64,000 bases of DNA from NCBI GenBank assembly GCA_964242115.1, contig CAXSZX010000020.1, positions 33,787 through 97,786 on the forward strand. The letters run 5' to 3'. Position numbers and translations under genes: made by a program. Positions 8,416 through 16,071 of this stretch are shown piece by piece. The stretch is from BOG-908 sp964242115. GTDB taxonomy: Bacteria; Pseudomonadota; Alphaproteobacteria; Acetobacterales; Acetobacteraceae. Each line of letters starts with the position of its first letter. Position 1 is the stretch's first letter. Below the pieces are notes generated by a model that ran no database searches, was not told where the DNA came from, and saw only the letters and a list, made by a program, of their open reading frames with translations.

Positions 8416-8766
8416 ATGATGCAGCTCGCGGTGGCGGCACTGGCCGGAGCGGCCTTCGGCGCGCTGGCGATGGCTGTGGTCCTGCGCGCCGAGCGGGCCC
8501 GGTCGGCCCGCCTGCCCGCCCAGCCTGCCACAGCAGGCAGCGACGCCACTGAGCTGGCCGAACTGCGCCGCCAGCTCTCCACCCTGCGCCACGACCTGCG
8601 CGGCATGCTCTCACCCGCCCTGCTCGTATCCGACCGGCTGCTGGCCAGCGAGGACGCTGCCGTCCGCCGCGCCGGCGAGGTGATGATCCGCACTGTCGAC
8701 CGGGTGACCGAACGCCTTGCAGAAACGCGCGGATTTCAGCCGGGCGCCACCAGCCCCCAGCAATAG
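8416..8766 (+). CDS. small membrane protein with a HisKA-like segment
   Basis: A 116-residue protein. An N-terminal membrane helix (LAVAALAGAAFGALAMAVVL) is followed by a short charged region and a segment LRHDLRGMLSPALLVSDRLL that resembles the H-box dimerisation helix of histidine kinases, with a His-Asp-Leu-Arg arrangement. There is no ATPase domain, so it cannot be a kinase by itself. It could be a scaffold, a phosphotransfer-like protein or a chance resemblance. Either Met of the ATG-ATG pair at 8416/8419 may be the start. The 3' end overlaps the converging gene by 31 bases. Confidence 0.55.
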   Translation: MMQLAVAALAGAAFGALAMAVVLRAERARSARLPAQPATAGSDATELAELRRQLSTLRHDLRGMLSPALLVSDRLLASEDAAVRRAGEVMIRTVDRVTERLAETRGFQPGATSPQQ

Positions 8767-9194
8767 CGCTCCCACACTTCGGCCACGGGCTGGCCCGAGG
8801 GCTCGGTCAGCTCCGCGCGATGCTCCAGCGCCACCGGGCCGCCCGGCGGCAGCTCGCGCGCCTGCAGCGTGCGGCGCCGCAGGCCCAGGCCGCGCACCAC
8901 GTGGCCGAACGGCAGGTCGGTCTCCGCCAGGGTGCGCACTATAATCTCCGGAAGACGCGCCGGCACGAACCATAAATCCGCATGCGACAGCACGAGGCCG
9001 CCGCAGCACAGCGCCACGTGCCGATGCAGGATGGGCGTTGCCGCCTGCAGCACGGTAGGCACCGCGGCCGGTGTGTCCGGCGTTAGATGCCGGACCGTCA
9101 CTGCGCCGCCGCACAGACGTTCGAGCACATCGGTGGCACTGTCGGAGGCCAGCAGGGCGGCGTTCAGCGCCGCCACCGTCACACAGGCGCGCAT
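8736..9194 (-). CDS. chorismate lyase-like (UbiC/DUF98 fold) protein
   Basis: A 152-residue protein that I read as a member of the chorismate pyruvate-lyase superfamily. The stretch ILHRHVALCCGGLVLSHADL, then WFVPARL, LPFGHVV and a C-terminal GQPVAEVWERY follow the order of UbiC/DUF98 proteins (R-x-V-x-L..., W-x-x-P-x-x-L, P-[LF]-G, [IV]-x-E-x-x-E-x-Y). If correct it would make 4-hydroxybenzoate for ubiquinone. The N-terminal part is short and divergent, so the activity is uncertain. It converges on the small membrane-protein gene. Confidence 0.5.
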   Translation of the reverse strand: MRACVTVAALNAALLASDSATDVLERLCGGAVTVRHLTPDTPAAVPTVLQAATPILHRHVALCCGGLVLSHADLWFVPARLPEIIVRTLAETDLPFGHVVRGLGLRRRTLQARELPPGGPVALEHRAELTEPSGQPVAEVWERYCWGLVAPG

Positions 9195-9204
9195 GTCTTG
9201 CCGT

Positions 9205-9370
9205 AAAAGAGAGCAAGCGGTTCTTTTTTGATTAAAAAAACCGAAAAACTTTCATCTGTTGGCGTCGGCAGCGCCCGCGCGTCGCCGGATAAAAGGCGGC
9301 GTGTGGAAGGGCAAAGGGACAAAAATTCCTTGCTTCTTTTTTTCAAAAAAGAAGGCCTTCCTTGCTTGCT
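9205..9370. repeat. AT-rich hairpin repeat
   Basis: GGTTCTTTTTTGATTAAAAAAACC and, at the right, GCTTCTTTTTTTCAAAAAAGAAGGCC. The middle is GC-rich and has lost the usual core. It lies between two minus-strand genes. Confidence 0.7.
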
Positions 9371-9758
9371 AGACGAGCGACAGCAACCGCACGTCCTGGC
9401 CGCGCCTGCAGCCGACGATCGCAGCCTGGCGGAAGCGTCGTGCCAGCACCGCCAGGCGCCGCGTGTCACCTGCGACCAGCAGGCAATCCTCCGCCCAGGC
9501 CCGGTCGGCGCCGCTGGCCGGCAGCGCGGGCGTGCTGCCTAGGCGCGCACGCAGTGCCGCCATCATCTTCTCGTTCCAGCGCCGTGGCATGCGACGGCTG
9601 GCGGGGTTCCAGGCGGTCAGTAGCGCGGCCTCACGCACGCCCATGCCGGCGAGCAGGCCGTCCAGCGCGCGGGAGCGCCGGCCGACGGACAGGTCTAGGC
9701 CGGCGACGCTGTAGCGGCTTCGCCGGTAGGCCAGGGCCAGGTGGATGGGGAGAGGCAC
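9369..9758 (-). CDS. DUF3293 domain protein
   Basis: A 129-residue protein of unknown function. The motif ALLTAWNPASRRMPRRWNEK near the middle is the hallmark of DUF3293 ([LV]-[IVL]-T-A-x-N-P-x-S-x), and GADRAWAEDCLLV followed by LARRFRQAAIVGCRRGQDV completes the domain. The start is taken as GTG at 9758, because the frame further upstream is hairpin-repeat sequence. No operon partner is evident. Confidence 0.65.
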   Translation of the reverse strand: MPLPIHLALAYRRSRYSVAGLDLSVGRRSRALDGLLAGMGVREAALLTAWNPASRRMPRRWNEKMMAALRARLGSTPALPASGADRAWAEDCLLVAGDTRRLAVLARRFRQAAIVGCRRGQDVRLLSLV

Positions 9759-9890
9759 AAGGAAGAAAGACTTCTTTTTGAAAAAAGAAGCAAAAACTTT
9801 TGTCTCGGCTGTCGCGGAGTCTCCGACAGACGGGTCGCCAGGAGACAAAAGTTCTTTGGCCCTTTTTTCAAAAAACAACCGCTTGCCTAG
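9758..9890. repeat. AT-rich hairpin repeat
   Basis: CTTCTTTTTGAAAAAAGAAGC, then TCTCGGCTGTCGCGGAG, then CCCTTTTTTCAAAAAACAACCGC. It fills the gap between DUF3293 and the lipoprotein gene. Confidence 0.7.
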
Positions 9891-10411
9891 CCGGCCGGAT
9901 TACGCCGATTCGCCTCGACTTCCTGCGGCGTCAACTGCAGCCCAAAATACAGATCGTAGTTCTGCCCGGTCACGCCCTTCGCGGTCGGCAGCTCCATCGG
10001 AATCTCCCGGCCGATCACTTGCAGCGTGGTCACGTTGGGCGGAAACTTCACGTGCTGGGTGTAAGTCTTGGCGTCGAGTATCTGCTTGGCCCGCACCACG
10101 CCCACCCGGTAGGCCACGTCGGCGTCCGCGCTGGTGGCGGCCGGGCCGCGGGTTACCACCATCACCACGTGTGCGTGCGCGCCCTCCAGCCTGGTGCCGA
10201 GCTTGCCGGAGCAGGCGCCTTCCACGTCGGCCAGGCGCACACTCAGCACCAGGTCCGAGAGGTCGTTGCCGCGGCCGTCGTAGCGAACCTGGCGGGTGTA
10301 ATCTTGCAGCAGGTGCGCGCGCGGGCACTGTGCGGCCTCCTCGTTGGGATCGTCGTGGCAGCCGGCCAGCGCCAGAAGGGCCAGGGCTGCCGTCATGAAA
10401 TGCGCGCGCAT
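9887..10411 (-). CDS. putative lipoprotein of unknown function
   Basis: A 174-residue protein with a lipoprotein signal peptide (MRAHFMTAALALLALAGC, lipobox LAGC at about residue 18). The mature region contains VVMVVTRGPAATSADADVAY and ends with a domain around YDLYFGLQLTPQEVEANRR. I recognise no family. The ATG at 10411 is chosen because it opens the signal peptide. It is transcribed away from ispH. Confidence 0.6.
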   Translation of the reverse strand: MRAHFMTAALALLALAGCHDDPNEEAAQCPRAHLLQDYTRQVRYDGRGNDLSDLVLSVRLADVEGACSGKLGTRLEGAHAHVVMVVTRGPAATSADADVAYRVGVVRAKQILDAKTYTQHVKFPPNVTTLQVIGREIPMELPTAKGVTGQNYDLYFGLQLTPQEVEANRRNPAG

Positions 10412-10533
10412 AGTGACTCCGTCAGGCACGCTGCCGGGCGGCAGGGCGTCGAGTGGCCTGCTTTGCCACACAAGCGCGGGTTTGCACCAGAACCGCCGCA
10501 TACCAATAGTCAGCACGTGCTTACCGCTGGTAA

Positions 10534-10674
10534 GTGTCCGTTTGAAAGTCGGCCTGGTGAGTCAGCCGGCGTGGTTTTTCGAGCATCGGAGCGAGTTGGC
10601 CTGTTGTAGCCATGGGCACCGGAGCGGAGAAAAGCGCGCTCGTTGGCCGCCAGGGCGGCATTTCGGACGGACAC
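10534..10674. repeat. MITE-like repeat, copy A
   Basis: A 141-bp element bounded by GTGTCCG and CGGACAC. A second copy in opposite orientation lies at 24202-24341. Shared blocks include AAGTCGGCCTGG, TTTTTCGAGCA, CACCGGAGCGGAG and CCGCCAGGGCG. It carries no coding sequence and lies just upstream of ispH, where it forms part of the leader or promoter region. Confidence 0.65.
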
Positions 10675-10700
10675 CACCGCGCGAACCCGGGAATCCAACT

Positions 10701-11705
10701 ATGCCAGACAGCCCGACCGACCTGATCTCCCGTACGCTCCAGGCCGTCGGCCTGCAGACTGCGGCACCCCTGCAGAAGCTGCACGTGGTGCTGGCCGGCC
10801 CCAGGGGGTTCTGCGCCGGCGTGGACCGCGCGATACGCGTGGTGGAGGAGGCGCTGCGCCGCTACGGCCGGCCGGTCTACGTCCGCCACGAAATCGTCCA
10901 CAACCGCACGGTGGTCGAGGCGCTGGAGGCGCAGGGCGCCATCTTCGTCGAGGAGCTCGACGAGGTGCCGGAGAACGCACACGTGGTGTTCTCTGCCCAC
11001 GGCGTGCCCAAGTCCGTGCCGGACGAGGCGCAGCGCCGCAACCTTGCCTACCTGGACGCCACCTGCCCGCTGGTCAGCAAGGTGCACCGCGAAGCCGAGC
11101 GCCATTTCTCCGACGCGCGGCACATCCTGATGATCGGTCACGCCGGCCACCCTGAGGTGGTTGGCACCATGGGCCAGTTGCCGCCAGGCGCCGTCACCCT
11201 TGTGCAGAACGCCGCCGAGGCCGCGGTGGTGGCACCCGCCGACACGCGCAACCTCGCCTTCATCACCCAGACCACGCTGAGCGTGGACGACACCGCCGAG
11301 ATCGTTGAGATTCTGCGCCGCCGCTTCCCCGATATCGAGGGACCCAAGCGCGAGGACATCTGCTACGCCACCACCAACCGCCAGGCGGCGGTTAAGGCGA
11401 TCGCCCAGGGGTGCGACCTGCTGATCGTGATCGGCAGCCCCAACAGCAGCAACAGCCAGCGCCTGCGCGAAGTGGCAGAGCGTGCGGGCGCGGGGCGCGC
11501 CATACTGGTGCCGAAGGTGGCGGAGATGGATTTCTCGACGCTGGACGGCGCACGGACGGTAGGCATCACCGCTGGCGCCTCGGCGCCGGAGAGCCTGGTG
11601 CAGGAGGTGCTGGCCGAGCTGGCCAAGCGTTACGAGTTGGAGATCGAGGAGCGGCAGGTCACCCAAGAGGACGTCATCTTCAAGCTGCCGTATCCGCTAG
11701 CTTAA
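10701..11705 (+). CDS. ispH: 4-hydroxy-3-methylbut-2-enyl diphosphate reductase
   Basis: The last enzyme of the MEP isoprenoid pathway, an iron-sulfur reductase that makes IPP and DMAPP. The 334-residue protein has the three cluster cysteines, in FCAGVDRA (Cys38), ATCPLV (Cys122) and ICYATTNRQ (Cys221), plus the HEIVHN and SAHGVP motifs. The N-terminus is about 20 residues longer than the minimal enzyme. The ATG at 10701 is used; the frame upstream is the MITE-like repeat. A hairpin repeat begins at the stop codon and probably acts as terminator. Confidence 0.95.
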   Translation: MPDSPTDLISRTLQAVGLQTAAPLQKLHVVLAGPRGFCAGVDRAIRVVEEALRRYGRPVYVRHEIVHNRTVVEALEAQGAIFVEELDEVPENAHVVFSAHGVPKSVPDEAQRRNLAYLDATCPLVSKVHREAERHFSDARHILMIGHAGHPEVVGTMGQLPPGAVTLVQNAAEAAVVAPADTRNLAFITQTTLSVDDTAEIVEILRRRFPDIEGPKREDICYATTNRQAAVKAIAQGCDLLIVIGSPNSSNSQRLREVAERAGAGRAILVPKVAEMDFSTLDGARTVGITAGASAPESLVQEVLAELAKRYELEIEERQVTQEDVIFKLPYPLA

Positions 11706-11838
11706 GGAAGGCCTTCTTTTCTGGAGAAAAGAAGCAAAAGACTTTTTGACTCTGCTGTCGCGCCCTCACCGGCGAGCGCGCGACAGCGGAGACAAAAGTT
11801 TTTTGGTTCTTTTTTTCAAAAAAGAACTGCTTCCTTCC
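11704..11838. repeat. AT-rich hairpin repeat
   Basis: It starts at the ispH stop codon: GGCCTTCTTTTCTGGAGAAAAGAAGC, then CTGCTGTCGCGCCC, then GCGCGACAGCGGAGAC and GGTTCTTTTTTTCAAAAAAGAACTGC. Its position suggests a transcription terminator. Confidence 0.75.
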
Positions 11839-11855
11839 TACCGAGCTATCGTTGC

Positions 11856-12323
11856 ATGACCGCTCGCCGAACCGGACCCGTACTTGCCCTCCTCTGCCTG
11901 GGATCGTCCGGTGCGCTCGCAGTGCCGCCGCCCGCCCCGGCCACGCCCCAAGCCGCCGAAGCGCCAACGGCCAAGGTGGCCGCGGGCGGCATACTCGGCC
12001 GCAACGTGGTGGGGCCGGACGGCCACGTGATCGGCCGGGTGGTGGACGTGCTGGTCGACGCCGCCAGCAACCCGCGCGCCGCGGTGATCGACTTCGGCGG
12101 GTTCATGGGGGTCGGCTCACGCCAGGTGGCGGTGAACTGGTCCGACCTCAGCTTCCCGCCCGTCACCCAGGCCGGCACGGATGCCGACATCAAGCTCGAC
12201 CTGACCGCCGACCAGATCAAGGCGGCGCCGTCCTACACTGACCAGACCAAGCCCGCGAGCGTGGTCGAGCCGCCGCCGGCCAAGAGCCCGCTGGCCAAAC
12301 CGGACCCGGCCAGCGGCCACTAG
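11856..12323 (+). CDS. PRC-barrel domain protein, secreted
   Basis: A 155-residue protein with an N-terminal signal peptide (TGPVLALLCLGSSGALA) followed by a PRC-barrel domain: AAGGILGRNVVGPDGHVIG, then RVVDVLVDAASNPRAAVIDF and a VNWSDLSF strand. The C-terminal tail is rich in Pro, Lys and Ala. Such periplasmic PRC-barrel proteins are common in Acetobacteraceae; the role is not known. The next gene starts two bases after its stop, so the two are likely cotranscribed. Confidence 0.75.
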   Translation: MTARRTGPVLALLCLGSSGALAVPPPAPATPQAAEAPTAKVAAGGILGRNVVGPDGHVIGRVVDVLVDAASNPRAAVIDFGGFMGVGSRQVAVNWSDLSFPPVTQAGTDADIKLDLTADQIKAAPSYTDQTKPASVVEPPPAKSPLAKPDPASGH

Positions 12324-12324
12324 C

Positions 12325-13548
12325 TTGGTCGTCTCCCAGCTTCACGCCCCGGACGAAGCCGGCACCCCAGCGCAGGACCGCCGCAGCGCCGCGGGCCTGG
12401 ACTGGCTGAACTTCTTCGCCGCCACCTTGCAGACAGCATTCGGGCCGTTCGTCGCCGTCTACCTCACCCAGCGCGCCTGGACGCAAGGCGACATCGGCCT
12501 GGCACTCGGCGTGGGATACGCCGCCAACATGGCCGCCCAGGTACCAGCCGGCGCGCTGGTGGACGCAATGGCGCGCAAGGGACAGGCAGCCGGGGCCGCC
12601 ATCCTGGCCATCGTCGCCGGCGCGCTCACCTTTGCCTTCTTCCCCACCCTGCTGCCGGTGTTGGCCGCCGAAATCAGCCACGCCTTTGCCAGCTGCATGC
12701 TCGGGCCGGCCATCGCCGCCATCAGCCTGGGCCTGGCCGGCCGCATGGCCATCGCCGCAGGCGAGCGGCTGGGCCGCAACGCTCGCTTCGCCTCGGTGGG
12801 CAACGGCATGGCGGCTGCGATGATGGCCGCGGTAGGCTACCAGTTCGGGCCGCGCGCCGTCTTCCTGCTGGGCGCTCTCATCGCCCTGCCGGGGCTGCTT
12901 GCCCTGCGGATGATCGCGCCCGTCACCAGTCCGTCACCCGAGCAAGGACGCGAACCCCTGCGCGGCCTGGTGCAGTTGCTGGCCGACCAGCGGCTACTGT
13001 GGTTCGGCGCGTGCTGCGCCTGCTTTCACCTCTCCAACGCCGCCATGCTGCCGCTGGCTGCGGGCGCCGCGACCAAGTCGATGGGCAACGGCGCGTCCCT
13101 GGTGATCGGCGCCTGCATCGTAGGACCACAGCTGGTGGTCGCCGCCCTCTCACCGGCGGTGGGGCGCGCAGCCGAGCGATGGGGCCGCCGCCCGGTGCTG
13201 GCCGCCGGCATGCTGGCCCTGCCGGCCCGCGGGTTGACACTCGCGCTGATCGCGCTGGACCCGGCTATCCCCGGCTGGCAGCTGATCGCCGTGCAATTGC
13301 TGGACGGACTGAGCGGTGCCGCGTTCGGCGTGCTGCTGCCGCTGGTGGCCGCCGACATCGCGCGCGCCGGGGGTCGGTTCAACCTGTGCATGGGCGTGCT
13401 GGGGCTAGCGATCGGGGCTGCTGCCGCGGCGAGCACGGTTGTGGGCGGGCGGGTGGCGGACGACTCGCTGCCGCTGGCGTTCGTGGCGCTTGCCGGGGCT
13501 GGAGCGTTGGGGGTTCTGCTGGCGTGGTTGATGCCGGAGACGAAGTAA
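12325..13548 (+). CDS. major facilitator superfamily transporter
   Basis: A 407-residue polytopic protein with about twelve hydrophobic segments. It has the short MFS-type loop QVPAGALVDAMARKGQ between helices 2 and 3 and a long central loop near residue 205 (TSPSPEQGREPLRG). The start is a TTG one base after the PRC-barrel stop; no ATG covers the first helix. Close relatives are annotated only as MFS permeases, so the substrate is unknown. Confidence 0.8.
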   Translation: MVVSQLHAPDEAGTPAQDRRSAAGLDWLNFFAATLQTAFGPFVAVYLTQRAWTQGDIGLALGVGYAANMAAQVPAGALVDAMARKGQAAGAAILAIVAGALTFAFFPTLLPVLAAEISHAFASCMLGPAIAAISLGLAGRMAIAAGERLGRNARFASVGNGMAAAMMAAVGYQFGPRAVFLLGALIALPGLLALRMIAPVTSPSPEQGREPLRGLVQLLADQRLLWFGACCACFHLSNAAMLPLAAGAATKSMGNGASLVIGACIVGPQLVVAALSPAVGRAAERWGRRPVLAAGMLALPARGLTLALIALDPAIPGWQLIAVQLLDGLSGAAFGVLLPLVAADIARAGGRFNLCMGVLGLAIGAAAAASTVVGGRVADDSLPLAFVALAGAGALGVLLAWLMPETK

Positions 13549-13650
13549 GGCCTTCTTTTTTGAGAAAAGAAGTAGAAAGCTTGTGCCACGGCTATCGCGG
13601 ATAGGAACAGAAGTAGCTTCTATTTTCAGTACAGAAGGCTTGCTTTCTAC
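13548..13650. repeat. AT-rich hairpin repeat, shortened
   Basis: GGCCTTCTTTTTTGAGAAAAGAAG begins at the MFS stop. A collapsed core (GGCTATCGCGGATAGG) and a degraded right arm follow. It separates two converging genes. Confidence 0.65.
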
Positions 13651-14099
13651 AAGTGGCAAACTTTCGCGCCCATCATGTCTGCCAAGATGCTTCGATGGCA
13701 CGCATGCGGCTCGCGCTCGAAACACAGCAGGCAAACACGCTGGGAGTTGGCCAGAGCGATGGCGTCTGCCAGAGCGTCCTGAGCCAGCTCCGTGGCCATA
13801 TGAGCATTGAAAATATCAGTCATCTCGGCGATGCGGCCGCGCTGGGCGGCTTGCCTGCCTTCCTTGGGCGTGCCGAGCCTGCGGTCGTGGAGGTAGCCGA
13901 TGCCTGTGTTGCGAAGCGAACTACCGAGCGTGGTCTTCGAGAATCCCGCCTTGCGGGAAAGCGGGACGGCGCGAACGTCGAGAAGCAGTGTGACGCCAAC
14001 GCTGGTGAGCAGGTTGATCAGCGCAGGCTGGACTCTGCCCTCGTAGCCGACCGTGAACAGAGTCGCCGGGCGGGCCGCACTGAGCGGCCCGCCCGGCAT
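13647..14099 (-). CDS. DUF488 family protein
   Basis: A 150-residue protein of unknown biochemical role. The conserved N-terminal strand LFTVGYEGR, the block LLLDVRAVPLSRKAGFSK, then YLHDRRLGTPKEGRQ and the cysteine motif VCLLCFEREPHACHRSIL are typical of DUF488. Its apparent ATG at 14099 sits in the base of a perfect 14-bp hairpin, so translation initiation may be affected by structure. Confidence 0.8.
   Translation of the reverse strand: MPGGPLSAARPATLFTVGYEGRVQPALINLLTSVGVTLLLDVRAVPLSRKAGFSKTTLGSSLRNTGIGYLHDRRLGTPKEGRQAAQRGRIAEMTDIFNAHMATELAQDALADAIALANSQRVCLLCFEREPHACHRSILADMMGAKVCHL
14065..14097 (-). terminator. perfect 14-bp GC hairpin after the CsbD-like gene
   Basis: GCCGGGCGGGCCGC (14065-14078) and GCGGCCCGCCCGGC (14084-14097) pair completely around a 5-base loop. 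It starts seven bases past the stop codon of the CsbD-like gene on the minus strand. No T-run follows, and it overlaps the first codons of the DUF488 gene. Confidence 0.6.
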
Positions 14100-14103
14100 A
14101 GGC

Positions 14104-14373
14104 TCAGCGCGAGGCGAGGCGGCCGATGAGGTAGCCGAGGCCGACAGCGCCGAGCACCGCGAGAAGCGGGGTCTCGTGAATGCGGTCGGTCAGTTCCTCG
14201 GACAAGCCGCGGATCTGGTCGGCGGCGGCGCCGTAGTATTCCTGCGCCTGGCCGGCGGCCTCACGGATACGGCCATCGGCGGACGTCTTGCTGTCGCCGA
14301 GGAGGTCGCCGGCGGCGCCCTGGGCCTTGCCGGTGAATTCCTTGACGGTGCCTTCTACGCGATCTTCGTTCAT
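14104..14373 (-). CDS. CsbD-like stress protein with C-terminal membrane helix
   Basis: An 89-residue protein. The N-terminus MNEDRVEGTVKEFTGKAQGA is the CsbD signature. It ends with a hydrophobic helix TPLLAVLGAVGLGYLIGRL, an arrangement shared with DUF883 proteins that bind ribosomes at the membrane. CsbD-like genes are usually stress-induced. The start at 14373 is supported by AGGAG upstream (the plus strand reads GCTCCT at 14388-14393). Confidence 0.75.
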   Translation of the reverse strand: MNEDRVEGTVKEFTGKAQGAAGDLLGDSKTSADGRIREAAGQAQEYYGAAADQIRGLSEELTDRIHETPLLAVLGAVGLGYLIGRLASR

Positions 14374-14469
14374 GTGCTGCGCTCCTTTGCAGATGGACGC
14401 AGAACAAGATTTCCGGCTGCAAGTTGCAGCTCGTCCGTCCGGAGACCGGCGTTTCGGCGCTCTAAAATT

Positions 14470-14605
14470 GGAAGCCAAAGCAAGAACCGCTTTTTTGAAA
14501 AAAAGCAGCAAGAAACATTCTCTCCGCCTGTCGCGGAGCTTCCGTCAGCTCGTATTCGAGGAAACAAAAGTTTTTCGGTTCAAAAAAGAACCGCTTGCCT
14601 AGCCT
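14470..14605. repeat. AT-rich hairpin repeat
   Basis: GCTTTTTTGAAAAAAAGC, then CCGCCTGTCGCGGAG, then GTTTTTCGGTTCAAAAAAGAACCGC. It lies between the CsbD-like and RodZ-like genes. Confidence 0.7.
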
Positions 14606-14607
14606 CT

Positions 14608-15771
14608 CTACCCGGCCGACCCGTCATCCTGCGGCACCGCCACAGCTTTCGCCCGAGCCCGCGGCAAGGGCGGCAACGGCCCGGCCTTCAAAGCGTCGGC
14701 GTCCAGCTTGAGGTCCCGCCGGACGCCGCCGCTGCCGCCAAGCGTCGGAATGCTGGTGCCGTCCACGTCGAGTTCGGTGCCGCCCGCATTTCCGGTAGTC
14801 ATCAGCAGGCCGGGCTTGCCGGCGGGTACCGGCCAGGTCTCGCCGGCGTGCATCAGGCGGTTCAGCAGCGGCGGACCGGAGGGCTGCTTCACCGTCACCC
14901 AGGCGTTGGCGGTGGTGCGCAGGATGATGCGCGTGCCGGCGGGCGTGCCCGGCGGCGGCGGCGCAGCGGGCGTGGCGGCCACGGCCGGGCTCGCGGCAGG
15001 CTGGCCGGAGGCGGACTGGCCGGCGGGTGCAGGAGCGGCCTGCTGCGGCGCGGGCGGCGTGGCTACGGCGTTGCCTGCAGTAGAGGATGGCACGATCGGC
15101 AGGGGACCGACGGCGGGGGTCACCGGGTGGGCGGTAGCAGGAGCGGTCGTGGCCGGGGCAGTGCCGCCCGTGCGGGCTAGCGTGGGCAGGGCGGCTGACG
15201 ACGTGGCGGGGCTAGCCGCCTGGGGGAGTGCCGGGGCGGGGGCCACAGGTGCCGGGGCGGACGCGCTCGGCAAAATGGAGGCGACCTGCGGCGAAGGCGC
15301 CGGCTTCTCGGCCTGAGGCACCAGGCGGTCCGGGATCGGTGGCACCGTCTCGGCCGGCGTGCGCTGGTGTTCGGAGGCGTAGTACCAGCCGCCATAGGCA
15401 CCGGCCAGAATGACCAGGCCCAGCAGCATCAGCGCGCCGGCCGGCACACCGCGCTGCGGCACCGGCGCCGGGAAGCTCAGCGCTGGCTTGACGTTGGCGT
15501 CGCCCGACTCGGCGCGAAACCGGCTGGCCACCTGCTCTCCGGGCAGGCCCAGCGCCGAGGCATAGGCACGCACGAAACCCAGCGCATAGGTAGTGCCCGG
15601 CAGCTCGGACATCCGCCCGGCCTCAATCGCCTCGAGGTAGGTCTGGCGGATGCGCAGGCTCTGCGCCAGGTCGGGCAGCTCCCAGCCCAGGCTCTGGCGC
15701 CGGGCGCGCAGTTCGGCGCCCAGCTTGGCGGCCGGCCCGGCGGCAGCTTCGCGTTGTGTGGTTTCAGACAT
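14608..15771 (-). CDS. RodZ-like helix-turn-helix membrane protein
   Basis: A 387-residue protein. A cytoplasmic Xre-type HTH spans about residues 17-75 (LGAELRARRQSLGWELPDLA, LRIRQTYLEAIEAGR). One membrane helix follows near 110-130 (ALMLLGLVILAGAYGGWYY), then a long Pro/Ala-rich linker and a C-terminal DUF4115 domain (RIILRTTANAWVTVKQPSG). This is the layout of RodZ, which links MreB to the cell envelope in rod-shape control, although the linker is unusually long. It is divergent from hpnI. Confidence 0.75.
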   Translation of the reverse strand: MSETTQREAAAGPAAKLGAELRARRQSLGWELPDLAQSLRIRQTYLEAIEAGRMSELPGTTYALGFVRAYASALGLPGEQVASRFRAESGDANVKPALSFPAPVPQRGVPAGALMLLGLVILAGAYGGWYYASEHQRTPAETVPPIPDRLVPQAEKPAPSPQVASILPSASAPAPVAPAPALPQAASPATSSAALPTLARTGGTAPATTAPATAHPVTPAVGPLPIVPSSTAGNAVATPPAPQQAAPAPAGQSASGQPAASPAVAATPAAPPPPGTPAGTRIILRTTANAWVTVKQPSGPPLLNRLMHAGETWPVPAGKPGLLMTTGNAGGTELDVDGTSIPTLGGSGGVRRDLKLDADALKAGPLPPLPRARAKAVAVPQDDGSAG

Positions 15772-16071
15772 CGGTCAGGTGGTCCGGATCTCGCCAGGTG
15801 TTTGTAAACTCACCTCAAACGCGGCAGCGCGTCCAGATGGATGCACGCGGCGCCCGACTCCCGCCGAACCAGGTGCGAGGCCGGAAGACAGGCTTGCCTG
15901 CCGGCTCCGCCACGCGGGCGGCACAGCCAAGTCGTTCAGTTCGCTAGGGTTTTGTTGATCCATCCGAAACGCTCTTGCCCGCGTTTAGTGTTCGGCAGAT
16001 GTTAACACGCGCACGGGAGCACGTTTGACGACGCATCATAAGCACGGCATCGCGAACGCCGGTCGCAGCGC
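15772..16071. other. divergent intergenic region
   Basis: A 300-bp gap between the RodZ-like gene and hpnI that must hold promoters for both. No hairpin repeat and no convincing gene are present. A direct promoter match is not clear. Confidence 0.5.
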
